A stretch of DNA of 64,000 nt from Bacillota bacterium (GCA_023511485.1 JAIMBH010000014.1:1-64000), one strand, 5' to 3'; shown: positions 8,828-17,639, counted from the first letter of the stretch. Numbers and translations: made by a program. Notes: generated from the letters alone by a model not told the origin.

Positions 8828-9445
8828 CTACCCCCACCGTGTAAACAAATTGTGCTCCACGCCCAACTGATCAAGTACTTTGCCCACGACAAAATCAACG
8901 ATATCTTCTATAGTTTTTGGACTATTATAAAAAGCAGGCATCGCCGGTACTATTTTTGCACCCGCCTCCTCTGCCTTAAGAAGATTCGCAAGATGGATGC
9001 GATTCAGCGGCGTCTCCCTTGGCACTATTATAAGCCGTCTGGACTCCTTTAGCATAACATCAGCCGCTCTTTCTATTAGACTTGACGATATACCATTGGC
9101 TATGGCGCCCAGTGTCGCCATGCTGCACGGTATGACCACCATCCCTGATGAAACATGTGAGCCACTACATATCGGTGCCATTAAATCATTATCGCTGTAA
9201 TATTTTAGACGATGTGCCACATCCAATCTATCCAACCAACCAGCTATCTCCGCAGAGGCATTGTCCTCGTTAAAGGAGAAGCCAAGCTCATGTTTGATTA
9301 CAAGTTTTCCTGGCTCGGATATGATCAGTGATACATTGTAGTCTTGCTCTAAGAGGACTTGCAGAAGCCGTTTGCCATATATTGAGCCGCTGGCGCCGGT
9401 TATTGCAACCGTGTATTCCAAATCACTTTTTATGTTGGACAGCAC
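8828..9445 (-). CDS. mqnM: UbiX-type flavin prenyltransferase
   Basis: A 205-residue flavoprotein of the UbiX/Pad family. It makes prenylated FMN, the cofactor of UbiD-type decarboxylases. Motifs: ITGASGSIYGKRLL near the N-terminus (FMN phosphate site), IPCSMATLGAIANGIS in the middle, and VPRETPLNRIHLANLL near the C-terminus. In the futalosine route the UbiX/UbiD pair acts on 1,4-dihydroxy-6-naphthoate derivatives. Translation starts at a GTG directly abutting the TGA of the upstream prenyltransferase gene, so the two are coupled. Family is firm; the menaquinone role comes from its place next to UbiA- and UbiD-type genes and the mqn cluster. Confidence 0.9.
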   Translation of the reverse strand: MLSNIKSDLEYTVAITGASGSIYGKRLLQVLLEQDYNVSLIISEPGKLVIKHELGFSFNEDNASAEIAGWLDRLDVAHRLKYYSDNDLMAPICSGSHVSSGMVVIPCSMATLGAIANGISSSLIERAADVMLKESRRLIIVPRETPLNRIHLANLLKAEEAGAKIVPAMPAFYNSPKTIEDIVDFVVGKVLDQLGVEHNLFTRWG

Positions 9446-10342
9446 TCAAGCCAGCCCCTTTAGTAAGTATCTGGCTGCGAAATCTAGACCTGTAAATGCA
9501 AATATTTGAAGACTAATAATCCCATTCATAGTAAAGAATGCCATGTTTACCTTCGAAAAATCATCCGGTTTTACGAGCCGGTTCTCGTAAGCCAGCAGCA
9601 ACGCTGTAAGCATTACGCCGAAATAATAAACCGCACCTAATTTAAATGCTATACCAACTGTAAAAAGCAGGATTACCGTTAAGACGTGAAAGGATCTCGT
9701 CACCAAAAGCGCCTGCTTTACACCAAAAACTGCAGGGATAGAAAAAAGTCTGTCGCGCCGGTCAACGTCGATATCCTGGCAAGCGTATATAATATCAAAA
9801 CCGGCAGTCCAAAGCATAACCGCCGCTCCAAGTACGACAACTGGCCAGCTCAACCCATTGGTAATAGCAATCCAAGCCCCAATGGGTGCAAGCCCGAGGC
9901 TTATCCCAAGAACTACGTGGTTTAACCAGGTAAAGCGTTTTGTATAGGAGTATATAACTAGCGGTAGGACTACCGCAGGCCAAGCTATTCGTGCAAGGGG
10001 TGCTAGCTGGTATGTTGCGACAAAGAACACGATAAGGCTTACAACTGCAAACCCCATTACGTATGTTGGTGTAAGTTTTCCGGCCGGTATGGCGCGATCC
10101 TGCGTGCGGGGATTGCGGGCATCTATTTCGCGGTCGATATAGCGGTTCATCGCCATTGAGAAGCTTCTTGCTCCTACCATCGCAACTGTAATCCAAAGAA
10201 ACTGACTTAAGGTCGGCAGACCATTTGCTGCAAGCATCATTCCCATATATGCAAAGGGGAGAGCGAATATAGTGTGCTCAAATTTTATCATCTCAAGAAC
10301 TGTCCTGAACTTACCCAAGTCCGTATTCACTCCATTTTTCAT
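9446..10342 (-). CDS. mqnP: UbiA-family prenyltransferase of menaquinone synthesis
   Basis: Integral membrane aromatic prenyltransferase, 298 residues, with about eight hydrophobic helices. The two Asp-rich Mg-diphosphate sites are present: NRYIDREIDARN (Asn66-Asp74) and QDIDVDRRDRL in the second half. This family attaches the polyprenyl tail to the naphthoate ring in the membrane. It overlaps the end of the UbiD-type gene by 32 bases if the ATG at 10342 is used; TTG or internal ATG starts 25-55 bases downstream are possible and would remove most or all of the overlap. The gene order UbiD-UbiA-UbiX resembles the mqnL-mqnP-mqnM set of Streptomyces. Confidence 0.9.
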   Translation of the reverse strand: MKNGVNTDLGKFRTVLEMIKFEHTIFALPFAYMGMMLAANGLPTLSQFLWITVAMVGARSFSMAMNRYIDREIDARNPRTQDRAIPAGKLTPTYVMGFAVVSLIVFFVATYQLAPLARIAWPAVVLPLVIYSYTKRFTWLNHVVLGISLGLAPIGAWIAITNGLSWPVVVLGAAVMLWTAGFDIIYACQDIDVDRRDRLFSIPAVFGVKQALLVTRSFHVLTVILLFTVGIAFKLGAVYYFGVMLTALLLAYENRLVKPDDFSKVNMAFFTMNGIISLQIFAFTGLDFAARYLLKGLA

Positions 10343-11756
10343 CTACCATGCGTTTTGTGGCTTCATCCATCTCGATATCATCCGGCCACTCCCGGGTGTG
10401 GCCTTCTTCAGGCCATTTCTTGGTCGCGTCGATGCCCATCTTAGACCCAAACCTCGCCATGTTTGATGAGTGGTCAAGCACATCAAGCGGTCCCTTTACT
10501 ACCATGATATCACGGGCCGGATCAACATTGTTAAAGACCTTCCAAAGGACCTCGGACATGTTCTGCACATCGACTGTTTCATCAACCACGATTATCATCT
10601 TGGTAAACATCATCTGGCCCAAGCCCCAAAGCGCGCTCATCACTTTGTAAGCATGGGCAGGGTAGCTTTTCTTTATCGATACAACCGCACAGTTGTGGAA
10701 TACACCCTCCAATGGTAGGTTTAAATCCTTTATCTCGGGCAGTGCGGCCTTTAAGACCGGCAAAAATATCCTCTCGGTTGCTTTTCCCATATAGCAATCT
10801 TCCATCGGCGGCTTACCGACAATTGTTGCCGGATAAATTGCGTCCTTGCGCATCGTTATGCACTTTATGTGAAAGACAGGGTAATAGTCTGCCAGCGAGT
10901 AGTAGCCGGTGTGATCGCCAAACGGTCCCTCCCAGCGCTTCTCCTCGGGGTCGACATATCCCTCAAGGATAATCTCTGCGTGCGCTGGAACCATTAAATT
11001 GACTGTTTTTGCCTTTACAACCTCAACAGGCTTTCTGCGAATAAGACCAGCAAAAAACAACTCCTCAATATGCGGCGGAAGAGGAGCCGTTGCTGAGTAT
11101 ATCGTTGCAGGATCGCCCCCAAGTGCAACCGCAACCTCCATAGGCTCTCCTCTTTTTTGATATTTGCGATAATTCTGCGCACCATCATGGTGCTCATGCC
11201 AGTGCATACCGGTTGTTTTGCCGTCATATACCTGCATGCGATACATGCCAAGGTTTTGCCTTCCGCTTTCAGGGTCTTTTGTTATGACAAGCGGCAACGT
11301 AATAAATTTGCCACCGTCCTGCGGCCAGCATTTCAAAATTGGAAAGTCGTCGAGGGAAAAATCATCGGTTAAAACAATTTCCTGACACGGAGCATTTTTG
11401 ACTTCTTTAGGCTTGTAATCAGCTATATTTTTTAGCTTAAGTAAAGCCGATAGCCTTTGCCAAAAAGTTTCCGGTTCGCCATCAGGTAGTAATTCAGCCA
11501 GCCTCTTCGGAACCTCATCTAAGTTTTTTGCATCGAGGGCCAGGCTCATCCTCTCATATGAACCAAAGGTATTTATAAGAATAGGATATTTCGAGCCTTT
11601 TGGATTTTCAAAAAGAAGAGCCGGTCCATATTGTTTGCTTATCCTATCGGTTATCTCTGTAACCTCTAGGCTTGGGTCAACTTCGGCGTTAATCCTCTTA
11701 AGCTGGCCTATTGACTCCAAGAAACTAATAAACTCACGCAGGTCACGGAATGCCAC
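10311..11756 (-). CDS. mqnL: UbiD-family decarboxylase of menaquinone synthesis
   Basis: Prenyl-FMN-dependent decarboxylase, about 481 residues. Recognisable stretches are FRDLREFISFLESIGQLKRI at the N-terminus, PLVITKDPESGRQNLGMYRM, the catalytic-region WEGPFGDHTGYYSLADYYP and the C-terminal GIDATKKWPEEG. The start is taken as a GTG at 11756, behind AGGTGG; an ATG at 11771 overlaps that ribosome site and is less likely. It is expected to remove a carboxyl group from the (prenylated) dihydroxynaphthoate late in the futalosine route. It is the first gene of the UbiD-UbiA-UbiX run; the upstream 600-base gap contains an independently transcribed RNA on the other strand. Confidence 0.9.
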   Translation of the reverse strand: MAFRDLREFISFLESIGQLKRINAEVDPSLEVTEITDRISKQYGPALLFENPKGSKYPILINTFGSYERMSLALDAKNLDEVPKRLAELLPDGEPETFWQRLSALLKLKNIADYKPKEVKNAPCQEIVLTDDFSLDDFPILKCWPQDGGKFITLPLVITKDPESGRQNLGMYRMQVYDGKTTGMHWHEHHDGAQNYRKYQKRGEPMEVAVALGGDPATIYSATAPLPPHIEELFFAGLIRRKPVEVVKAKTVNLMVPAHAEIILEGYVDPEEKRWEGPFGDHTGYYSLADYYPVFHIKCITMRKDAIYPATIVGKPPMEDCYMGKATERIFLPVLKAALPEIKDLNLPLEGVFHNCAVVSIKKSYPAHAYKVMSALWGLGQMMFTKMIIVVDETVDVQNMSEVLWKVFNNVDPARDIMVVKGPLDVLDHSSNMARFGSKMGIDATKKWPEEGHTREWPDDIEMDEATKRMVDEKWSEYGLG

Positions 11757-11989
11757 TCTACATCCATCCACCTTTTCAATTCATTAAAGTGAATTGTAGC
11801 GTAAACATTGATTAACTTGCAATTTAAGCTCCTGAACACGCTGAAGTTTTGAGCGCAAGATAGGGTCAAATAACTAAGCTCCAACAAATCCTTATTAATT
11901 ATAAATCTTTTGCGGTCAACCTCGTTCGTAACGTTAGCGCAAGTATTATTAAAGCGCGGCTAAATTTTTTAGCAATTTTTAAACTTGTG

Positions 11990-12018
11990 TTGACAGATAT
12001 TTTTCTATCTGGTAAATT
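11990..12018 (+). promoter_or_regulatory. Strong sigma-70-type promoter for the 12025-12214 RNA
   Basis: A consensus TTGACA (11990-11995) is separated by exactly 17 bases from TAAATT (12013-12018). Transcription would begin near 12025. No coding gene starts for 400 bases, which points to a non-coding transcript. Confidence 0.7.
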
Positions 12019-12024
12019 ATAAAT

Positions 12025-12214
12025 AGACCCCAAGGGGCTGGACGAGAAAAGACTTAAGAAAATGAACGTACCAGCAGCGGCCTTGAGGTGGGACATGAGA
12101 TATAAAGTGGTCGCAAGACCACCATTGGACGAGTGTCTACCGAGAGGAACGAAACGGGAAGTTCAGGAGTATGAGTCGGATTAAGGAAGGTTCCTTGGGG
12201 TTCTTTATTTTTAT
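12025..12214 (+). ncRNA. Structured non-coding RNA of about 190 nt, 6S-like shape
   Basis: The 5' segment GACCCCAAGG (12026-12035) pairs with CCTTGGGGTT (12193-12202), closing the whole molecule. Inside, GACT/AGTC, TGAAC/GTTCA and GGTGGGACA/TGTCTACC can pair in order. The tip is a perfect hairpin, GTGGTC-GCAA-GACCAC, with a GNRA loop. A T-rich tail (TTCTTTATTTTT) follows. A rod with bulges, a closed end stem, its own promoter and about 190 nt is the layout of 6S RNA, but no conserved 6S sequence was recognised. Other structured RNA families (for example raiA-type) are possible. The 3' end can also form the competing small hairpin AAGGA-AGGT-TCCTT. No open reading frame of note lies inside. 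Confidence 0.6.
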
Positions 12215-12451
12215 CCATTTCTTTTATCTTACCTTTTTATTCCTCTTGACTATTTTAATGCTTAATAATATTCTTCAGCAGATAGGCTTTTTTAACGGTT
12301 TACCAATTAATGCATGGCAAGTAGGCTTGTAATATGTACCCAACCTGTAACAGTTTTGTCTAAATCTTAATTAAGGCGCAATAATATTGGACAAGCTATA
12401 CGGTCAATGATTTGGGTAAAACCTCAACAGTATTTTATAGAGGTGTCAGGT

Positions 12452-13321
12452 TTGGACTCTCATCCAAGGTACAATAGCATTCGAACGACGCTCATACTCG
12501 TACTTATACTAAACCTTGCAGTTGCACTGACAAAAGCAGGATACGGCTACCTGACTAATTCGGTAAGCATGCTTGCCGATGGGTTTCACTCTCTCTTCGA
12601 CGGAACTTCAAATGTTATTGGACTTGCAGGAATTTATATTGCTTCTAAGCCGGCCGATCTAACCCATCCATACGGCCATGCAAAATACGAAACAATCGCC
12701 TCTTTAGGCATTGGCGTGCTCTTGTCAGTTACTGCTATCGAGATATTTATGTCCGCTTATCACCGAATTTTTAGCGGGACAATACCAGAAGTTACAACAG
12801 CAAGCTTTGTGATAATGCTAATAACTATGGCAATAAATTTGAGCGTCACGACTTATGAAGGAAGACGGGGTAAACAGCTCAAGAGCGAGCTTCTTATATC
12901 AGATGCAAAGCACACACGAAGCGATATTTATGTTTCTTTATCGGTCATTGCAAGTCTAGTTGCGGTAAAGCTAGGGTTTCCGCTAGTCGACGTGGTAATT
13001 GCATTTATTATTGCCGGTATTATTGGTTATATGGCTATATCTGTGTTTAAAGAAAGCTCCGATGTACTATGCGATGCTCGGGTGATTGAAAATCACGAAA
13101 TACACGCAGTTGTGTCTAAAATTAGCGGTGTTCATGAAAGCCACGCCATAAGAACGCGGGGCAAAAAGAGCGAAGTATATGTAGACTTACATATAGTGGT
13201 CGATCCCAAACTTAACGTCGATAAGGCACATGACATTGCAAGCAAAGTAGAAGAAGAAGTTAAGAAGTCCTTCCCGGATATTACCGATGTTCTGGTTCAC
13301 GTTGAACCGCATGAACATTAG
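12452..13321 (+). CDS. Cation diffusion facilitator (CDF) metal transporter
   Basis: Inner-membrane cation/proton antiporter of the CDF family, about 289 residues. Six hydrophobic helices are visible. The metal site in helix II is seen as SVSMLADGFHSLFDG (D..H, rather than the D..D pattern of ZitB/ZnT), followed by the HPYGHAKYE signature. Helix V has SDAKHTRSDIYVSL. The cytoplasmic C-terminal domain has HEPHEH-type histidines. The TTG at 12452 behind AGAGGTG is preferred to an ATG at 12407 that lacks a ribosome site. Substrate is probably Zn, Fe, Mn, Co or Cd and cannot be told. Confidence 0.88.
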   Translation: MDSHPRYNSIRTTLILVLILNLAVALTKAGYGYLTNSVSMLADGFHSLFDGTSNVIGLAGIYIASKPADLTHPYGHAKYETIASLGIGVLLSVTAIEIFMSAYHRIFSGTIPEVTTASFVIMLITMAINLSVTTYEGRRGKQLKSELLISDAKHTRSDIYVSLSVIASLVAVKLGFPLVDVVIAFIIAGIIGYMAISVFKESSDVLCDARVIENHEIHAVVSKISGVHESHAIRTRGKKSEVYVDLHIVVDPKLNVDKAHDIASKVEEEVKKSFPDITDVLVHVEPHEH

Positions 13322-13369
13322 CTGAAATAGCACTGACTGAAATGATCCAGCGCCCTCTGCAGACTAAGA

Positions 13370-13846
13370 CTAAAATAAACTTCCCTGTTCAGGAATATCC
13401 CCCAACCTAAACTCCCTTTTTTCACCTTTTTTAAACTTATCTATCGCCTCATTTGCAAGCACATCAGCGCGCGCGTTCTCGCTCCTGTAGATATGCTTTA
13501 CGCCGACCCTTTTATATCCTGATAGAAGCGATCTTACCCTCTCAACTAGTGGTTTTAGCCCTTCATTTTTAACCTTATACTCACCGGATAGTTGCCTTAC
13601 AAGCAATTCGCTATCAGAGCGAATTTCAATTTCTTCTGCATTGAACTTCGAGGCTTTCTCGAGCGCTAGTATAAGCGCCGTGTACTCAGCGACATTATTC
13701 GTTGTCTCACCCAAGTACTCGGACATTTCTGCAAGAACATGTCCCTCCGGATCGATTATCAGAGAACCTGCGCCCGCTGGCCCAGGATTACCACGTGCTG
13801 CGCCATCAGTAAAGATGATTAGTTTTTTGTGTTTGCTCTTAGTCAT
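13370..13846 (-). CDS. rnhA: Ribonuclease HI
   Basis: Cleaves RNA of RNA-DNA hybrids; 158 residues, the compact single-domain form without an N-terminal hybrid-binding domain. The four acidic metal ligands are visible: Asp14 (FTDGAARGNPGPAG), Glu54 (NVAEYTAL), Asp78 (RSDSELLV) and Asp128 (ARADVLAN). It is downstream of the zinc-ribbon and nif3 genes, the same trio as Mycobacterium Rv2228c-Rv2230c, but the mycobacterial RNase H carries an extra phosphatase domain that is missing here. Confidence 0.93.
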   Translation of the reverse strand: MTKSKHKKLIIFTDGAARGNPGPAGAGSLIIDPEGHVLAEMSEYLGETTNNVAEYTALILALEKASKFNAEEIEIRSDSELLVRQLSGEYKVKNEGLKPLVERVRSLLSGYKRVGVKHIYRSENARADVLANEAIDKFKKGEKREFRLGDIPEQGSLF

Positions 13847-13885
13847 ATCATGCTCACTAGTTTATCGAGCGGTTGTAAAATTGTT

Positions 13886-13980
13886 AACGCTTAGCGTTCA
13901 CAGTTCATCGTTCATGGGTAAATCCCTGAACCCTGGACCTTAGCCCCTGGCTCCTGAGCCTTAGCCCCGGTCCCTAGACC
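13886..13980. repeat. CCTGG-rich imperfect direct repeat
   Basis: A CA-T-rich lead (ttcacagttcatcgttcatgg) is followed by about five imperfect copies of a CCTGRMCCTTAGCCCC-like unit, ending at the stop of the next gene. The same composition recurs at 45768-45821. It sits in the gap between two minus-strand genes. Unknown role; not a CRISPR, because the units are contiguous and irregular. Confidence 0.5.
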
Positions 13981-14688
13981 CTATGCTTTCGCAATAATCC
14001 TACTACAATTCGGGCATCTCTCTAGCTTTGCAGAGCTTTCGATTCGCTCGGCCTCGGTACTTGGAAGCTCAACCATACACCCCTGGCATATACCCTCTGC
14101 AAGGACTGTTACTGCAATCGGGTGTTTAGTTCTTACCCTATCATATAGTTGCCTGGTGTCTTCACTTAAGGCCCCATAGACAGGCTCGCGCTCAGCCTGT
14201 AGCTTAGTTCTCTCGCCTCTAATTTCGGCTAACGCGGTATCCATCGCGGATTTTGCCTCGTCTAATTCGCTCTTTCTCGTATCAAGCCGCTCGGAGATGA
14301 CCTTAACGTTGCTTTTTAGCTTATCGACAACATCAATTTGCTCCAGCAGGGCTGTTTCTTTTTCATCAGCCACCTCTTTTAAATGGTTTATTTCCTGCTG
14401 AACGTTGGATAATTCTTTGGGGCTAGTTATCGTGCCGCTGTAAAGACGATTTTGTTCCTTGTCAATCTTTTTGGTAAGGCTATCAAGCTCATCCTCAATA
14501 CGCTTTTGAATTTGCGCTTCATCATGCAGTTTTTTATCAACAGTATTGTAGAGCGCCTTAGTTTTAGATACCTCTTCGCTAAGGTTTAAGTAACGATCAC
14601 GCTCAGGTAGATGTTTTTCGCGATAGTTAAGCGAATCGATCTGCGAATCTATCTTTTGTAGTTCTGCTAAAATCTTATGCTCATCCAT
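13981..14688 (-). CDS. Coiled-coil protein with C-terminal zinc ribbon (CT398/DUF164 type)
   Basis: A 235-residue protein. Residues 1-170 are highly charged heptad sequence that should form a long coiled-coil hairpin. The C-terminus holds a C4 zinc ribbon: Cys201, Cys204, Cys225, Cys228 (CQGC ... CPNC). This is the family of Chlamydia CT398 and Mycobacterium Rv2229c. It may bind nucleic acid or flagellar/secretion or sigma-54 related partners in other organisms; its role here is unknown. It starts 6 bases after the nif3 stop, so the two are co-translated, and the nif3-zinc ribbon-RNase HI order is an actinobacterial hallmark. Confidence 0.88.
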   Translation of the reverse strand: MDEHKILAELQKIDSQIDSLNYREKHLPERDRYLNLSEEVSKTKALYNTVDKKLHDEAQIQKRIEDELDSLTKKIDKEQNRLYSGTITSPKELSNVQQEINHLKEVADEKETALLEQIDVVDKLKSNVKVISERLDTRKSELDEAKSAMDTALAEIRGERTKLQAEREPVYGALSEDTRQLYDRVRTKHPIAVTVLAEGICQGCMVELPSTEAERIESSAKLERCPNCSRIIAKA

Positions 14689-14694
14689 GTTTAT

Positions 14695-15813
14695 TTAATC
14701 CTTGTTCCATGGGCTTGTGTTAATGTCCGATACCAAAACTTCCACGGTCAAGCCTGACCCGTAAATTAATTGTTGCAACCTTTTGGCAAGCTCCGGCACA
14801 ACTAACCTTTCGGTCTCGCCGTGCCCTGCATCAACAATTGCCAGCCCGATTGCTTTTGCAGCATGCGCCGCGTGATATTTAACGTCACCCGTAACGTACA
14901 CATCGGCTCCGGATGCCTTTGCAATTGGGATAAGCTCACCACCACTTCCACCACAAACCGCAACCCTCTTAACAATTTTATCTCTATCTCCGGATATTTT
15001 AAGGTTGCTTTCTAGTATATCGCACCAAGTATCTGCTAGTTCACCAAGCTTTCTTGGTTTCGCCAAGTTCCCTATCCTGCCAAATCCTACTCCGGCAGGA
15101 GCGTTTTTTACCTGGTAGATGTCGTAGGCCACCTCTTCATATGGGTGGATGGCAAGCATCGTCTGTACTACTCTTTCAATCTTGTCAGGACTCACCAAAA
15201 CCTCGAGGCGATATTCATCAACCTGGTTTAGCTCGCCAACCTTGCCAAGGTAAGGTTGTGCCCCAAGCATCGGGTAAAAAGTGCCTGTTCCTTCTGTCCT
15301 AAAACTACAGTGGCTGTAATCGCCGATGATACCTGCCCCCGCATTTCCCAGAGCTGCTATCATCTCATCGATGTTCTCTTTTGGGACAAAGACCACCAGC
15401 TTATACATCGCGATATCACGAGCCTCAAGCAAGACTTCAATATCCTGCAAACCAAGAGCGCGGGCAAGAACATCGCTTACGCCATCTTTTGCTCTATCAA
15501 GATTGGTATGGGCAACAAGCAGAGATATATCAGATTTAATCAGTTTGGTTACCAGCCCACCGACATCATCAGTAGCTAAAACGCGACTTAGGCTCTTATA
15601 GATTAGGGGATGATGCGAGAGAATCATCTGCGCACCTTTATCCCGAGCTTCGTTTATAACCTCTGGTATAACCTCAAGCGTTACCAAGAGCCTATTGACT
15701 GAGCTGTTGGGATCGCCCACGTGAAGACCAACATTATCCCCCTCAGATCTTAAATAGCCGGGGGCAATGCTATCGACAATCCCCATTATTTGCGATACAG
15801 TTGCCGTCTTCAC
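14695..15813 (-). CDS. Nif3-like dinuclear metal-centre protein
   Basis: A 372-residue NIF3/YqfO family protein. Metal ligand stretches seen are LSHHPLIYKS near residue 65, VAHTNLDRAKDGVSDVLA near 100, and C-terminal YVTGDVKYHAAHAA plus VDAGHGETE. The middle (about 130-240) holds the inserted YqfO/PII-like domain typical of the longer members. Often annotated as GTP cyclohydrolase I type 2, which is not proven for the family. The GTG start lies 10 bases after GAGGAG. It is the first gene of the nif3 trio. Confidence 0.9.
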   Translation of the reverse strand: MKTATVSQIMGIVDSIAPGYLRSEGDNVGLHVGDPNSSVNRLLVTLEVIPEVINEARDKGAQMILSHHPLIYKSLSRVLATDDVGGLVTKLIKSDISLLVAHTNLDRAKDGVSDVLARALGLQDIEVLLEARDIAMYKLVVFVPKENIDEMIAALGNAGAGIIGDYSHCSFRTEGTGTFYPMLGAQPYLGKVGELNQVDEYRLEVLVSPDKIERVVQTMLAIHPYEEVAYDIYQVKNAPAGVGFGRIGNLAKPRKLGELADTWCDILESNLKISGDRDKIVKRVAVCGGSGGELIPIAKASGADVYVTGDVKYHAAHAAKAIGLAIVDAGHGETERLVVPELAKRLQQLIYGSGLTVEVLVSDINTSPWNKD

Positions 15814-15893
15814 GCTTTTAATCTCCTCGCAAAAACCGGATTAATTAATAGACTCTTATATATTGACACACATGCTTAGGAGGGTCTAGATGT

Positions 15894-15931
15894 GGACAGA
15901 GAGACGCATGGGAAATAACGTCTCTCTGTCC
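15894..15931. repeat. REP-like hairpin, 13-bp stem
   Basis: GGACAGAGAGACG (15894-15906) and CGTCTCTCTGTCC (15919-15931) form a perfect 13-bp stem with a 12-base loop. It lies downstream of the frameshifted regulator. No T-run follows on either strand, and the GGACAG/GACG wording is like REP elements linked to Y1 transposases. Confidence 0.5.
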
Positions 15932-15997
15932 TTCATCGCTGTCCCTGTCTTTCTTTTATAAAAAGCTAAAGAGTTCTTATGCTGCCTCCTTAGCTTC

Positions 15998-16350
15998 TTA
16001 ATACTTTTGATAAGCCATTTTCGCAAGCCCACCAGCAATATGCGTATGTACCTTTGTTTCCTCTTCCTCAAAATATTCACTTAAACGCTTCTCTACCTCT
16101 TCTACATTTGCTCTCAAAATATTCTTAACTGATTGCTCAGTAATTCCTAAAAACTCGGCAATCTCCCGCTCGGTCTTTTTTGTTCTTCATGAAGAACAAC
16201 AGCGTAAGCTGACTCTATTAAAGCGGGAACCCACGTTAGATTCCTGTACTTTATAAGCTTTCGTGGCCCACCAGCTATATCCAAAGCCTTATTAAAAATA
16301 TCCATTGCAATCTTATCAATATCAACTTCTTGTGGTTTTATCTCTTGCAC
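15998..16350 (-). pseudogene. KaiC-associated HTH regulator, frameshifted
   Basis: The gene starts at GTG 16350 behind a near-perfect AAGGAGGTGAT. The first frame gives about 57 residues (DIDKIAMDIFNKALDIAGGP ... VVLHEEQ) and then hits an early stop. At the run of six A (plus strand T6, 16176-16181) the reading continues in the -1 frame with KKTEREIAEFLGITEQSVKN, a helix-turn-helix, and about 60 residues to the TAA at 15998-16000. One extra A would restore a single protein of about 117 residues. It is downstream of the KaiC-like gene, and such pairs are known in archaea. A sequencing error, transcriptional slippage or a true mutation would all look like this. Confidence 0.7.
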
Positions 16351-16412
16351 TTATATCACCTCCTTGCTACTTAATATTCACAACTTTAAAATTTCTAAGC
16401 AATTAAAAGGCT

Positions 16413-17285
16413 TTAGCTTCTTGCTGCAATTTCCCTTAGAGATGGCCCAATCCTTACAAGACCCGTCTCTAATATTTCCATGATATGGGTGCTTGTATCG
16501 TGGCCACATAACCTGCAGCCATCAATCCTGAAAAGCCTTACTGTTTCACCAATTGGTGCCCTATATAACCTTTCCTGATTCCTGTTTTCAATAATTATCT
16601 TTGCCAAAACAATTGAACAATCTACGATGTGGGAGACAGCAAAACCACCTGCAGCCTCTGCCGTAAGAAGTTCATGACCTGATCTTTTTTGAGAAACAAA
16701 TATTGCTGTTTGATACCACTTTTTCATAAAGTTAAAGAAGCGCCTAACTATACCTCGAGCTAACATTTCTTGCTCTTCAAAAAAACCAGTTATTGCATCA
16801 ATAACAAAATGATTTATTGAATATTCCTTTATTGCATAGGCTAAAGTGTTAAAAAGAGTCATTAAATCTTCTCGAAGCCTCGTATAAGAAGCTGCATCAA
16901 TAATTATGATCTTATCTTCGATAAGATCATAGGGAACGCCCATTGCATTAGCTCTAATTTTTAAGGCATAAGCAACAAAGGGGCCTGGTGTCTCCACAGT
17001 TAGAAAGCCAATATTGTTACCTAAGCTTGCCTGCTTTACCGCGAATTGCTCAACCATTAATGTTTTTCCGGTATCGGCTACACCTGTAAGATTTACAACT
17101 GAATAGGCTGGATATCCTCCAAGAGGAACCTTTACAGGCTTTCCATCCACTACGTTAGTAACATAAAACAAATTATCAAGTCCCTCAACGCCTGATTCTA
17201 CTCCATAAAGCTTAGGCGCTCTTTTACCAGCTTCAGCTAAACTTATTACTCCTTCCTCAATTATTTCTCCTTTTCTTTGACTCAC
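16413..17285 (-). CDS. Archaeal-type KaiC/RAD55 RecA-fold ATPase
   Basis: A 290-residue single-domain RecA-superfamily ATPase. Walker A is GVADTGKT (residues 68-75) and Walker B is HFVIDAI; VSQKRSG is a possible sensor strand. The C-terminus carries a CxxCxH motif (DGCRLCGHDTSTH) of the kind I associate with archaeal KaiC-domain proteins rather than cyanobacterial KaiC. The role is unknown; relatives are suggested to be signalling ATPases. The partner regulator follows 62 bases downstream. The pair is probably acquired from archaea or shared with anaerobic bacteria by transfer. The ATG lacks a strong ribosome site. Confidence 0.82.
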   Translation of the reverse strand: MSQRKGEIIEEGVISLAEAGKRAPKLYGVESGVEGLDNLFYVTNVVDGKPVKVPLGGYPAYSVVNLTGVADTGKTLMVEQFAVKQASLGNNIGFLTVETPGPFVAYALKIRANAMGVPYDLIEDKIIIIDAASYTRLREDLMTLFNTLAYAIKEYSINHFVIDAITGFFEEQEMLARGIVRRFFNFMKKWYQTAIFVSQKRSGHELLTAEAAGGFAVSHIVDCSIVLAKIIIENRNQERLYRAPIGETVRLFRIDGCRLCGHDTSTHIMEILETGLVRIGPSLREIAARS

Positions 17286-17639
17286 ATGGTTAACCTACTT
17301 TCGTCCTTACACTATCTATTGAAGTCTATCTTGGTGCTAAAATATTTTAGTTTAATTTTTATTGCTTTTCAGTAAGCATTTTAAACTACCGTGTTAGTAG
17401 TGATAACAAATACTTTAGGGGACACTCTTTACTTGTTAAACTTACCCCCATCAAGCATTATCGCTTCTGCCTCCCCCTCGCCCCAACCTGAATTTAAGGT
17501 GCGACAGACAGCAGTTGCAGTTGCACTTACGTTTAAGTTCTTGGCTAAAGTGCTTGATTGGATAGTTAAGTGCCTTGTTGCAAGCCAGATTGCTTAAGGC
17601 TCTTGCTTTTACAATTATCTGCCTTAACATTAAAATTAA
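17286..17639. other. Intergenic, no convincing gene
   Basis: Short open stretches exist on both strands but none has a ribosome site or family resemblance. The region is likely decayed sequence between the KaiC gene and the repeat element that follows. Confidence 0.4.

Noticed and set aside
13886-13980. Possible CRISPR array
   Set aside because: The units are contiguous and irregular, with no equal spacers.
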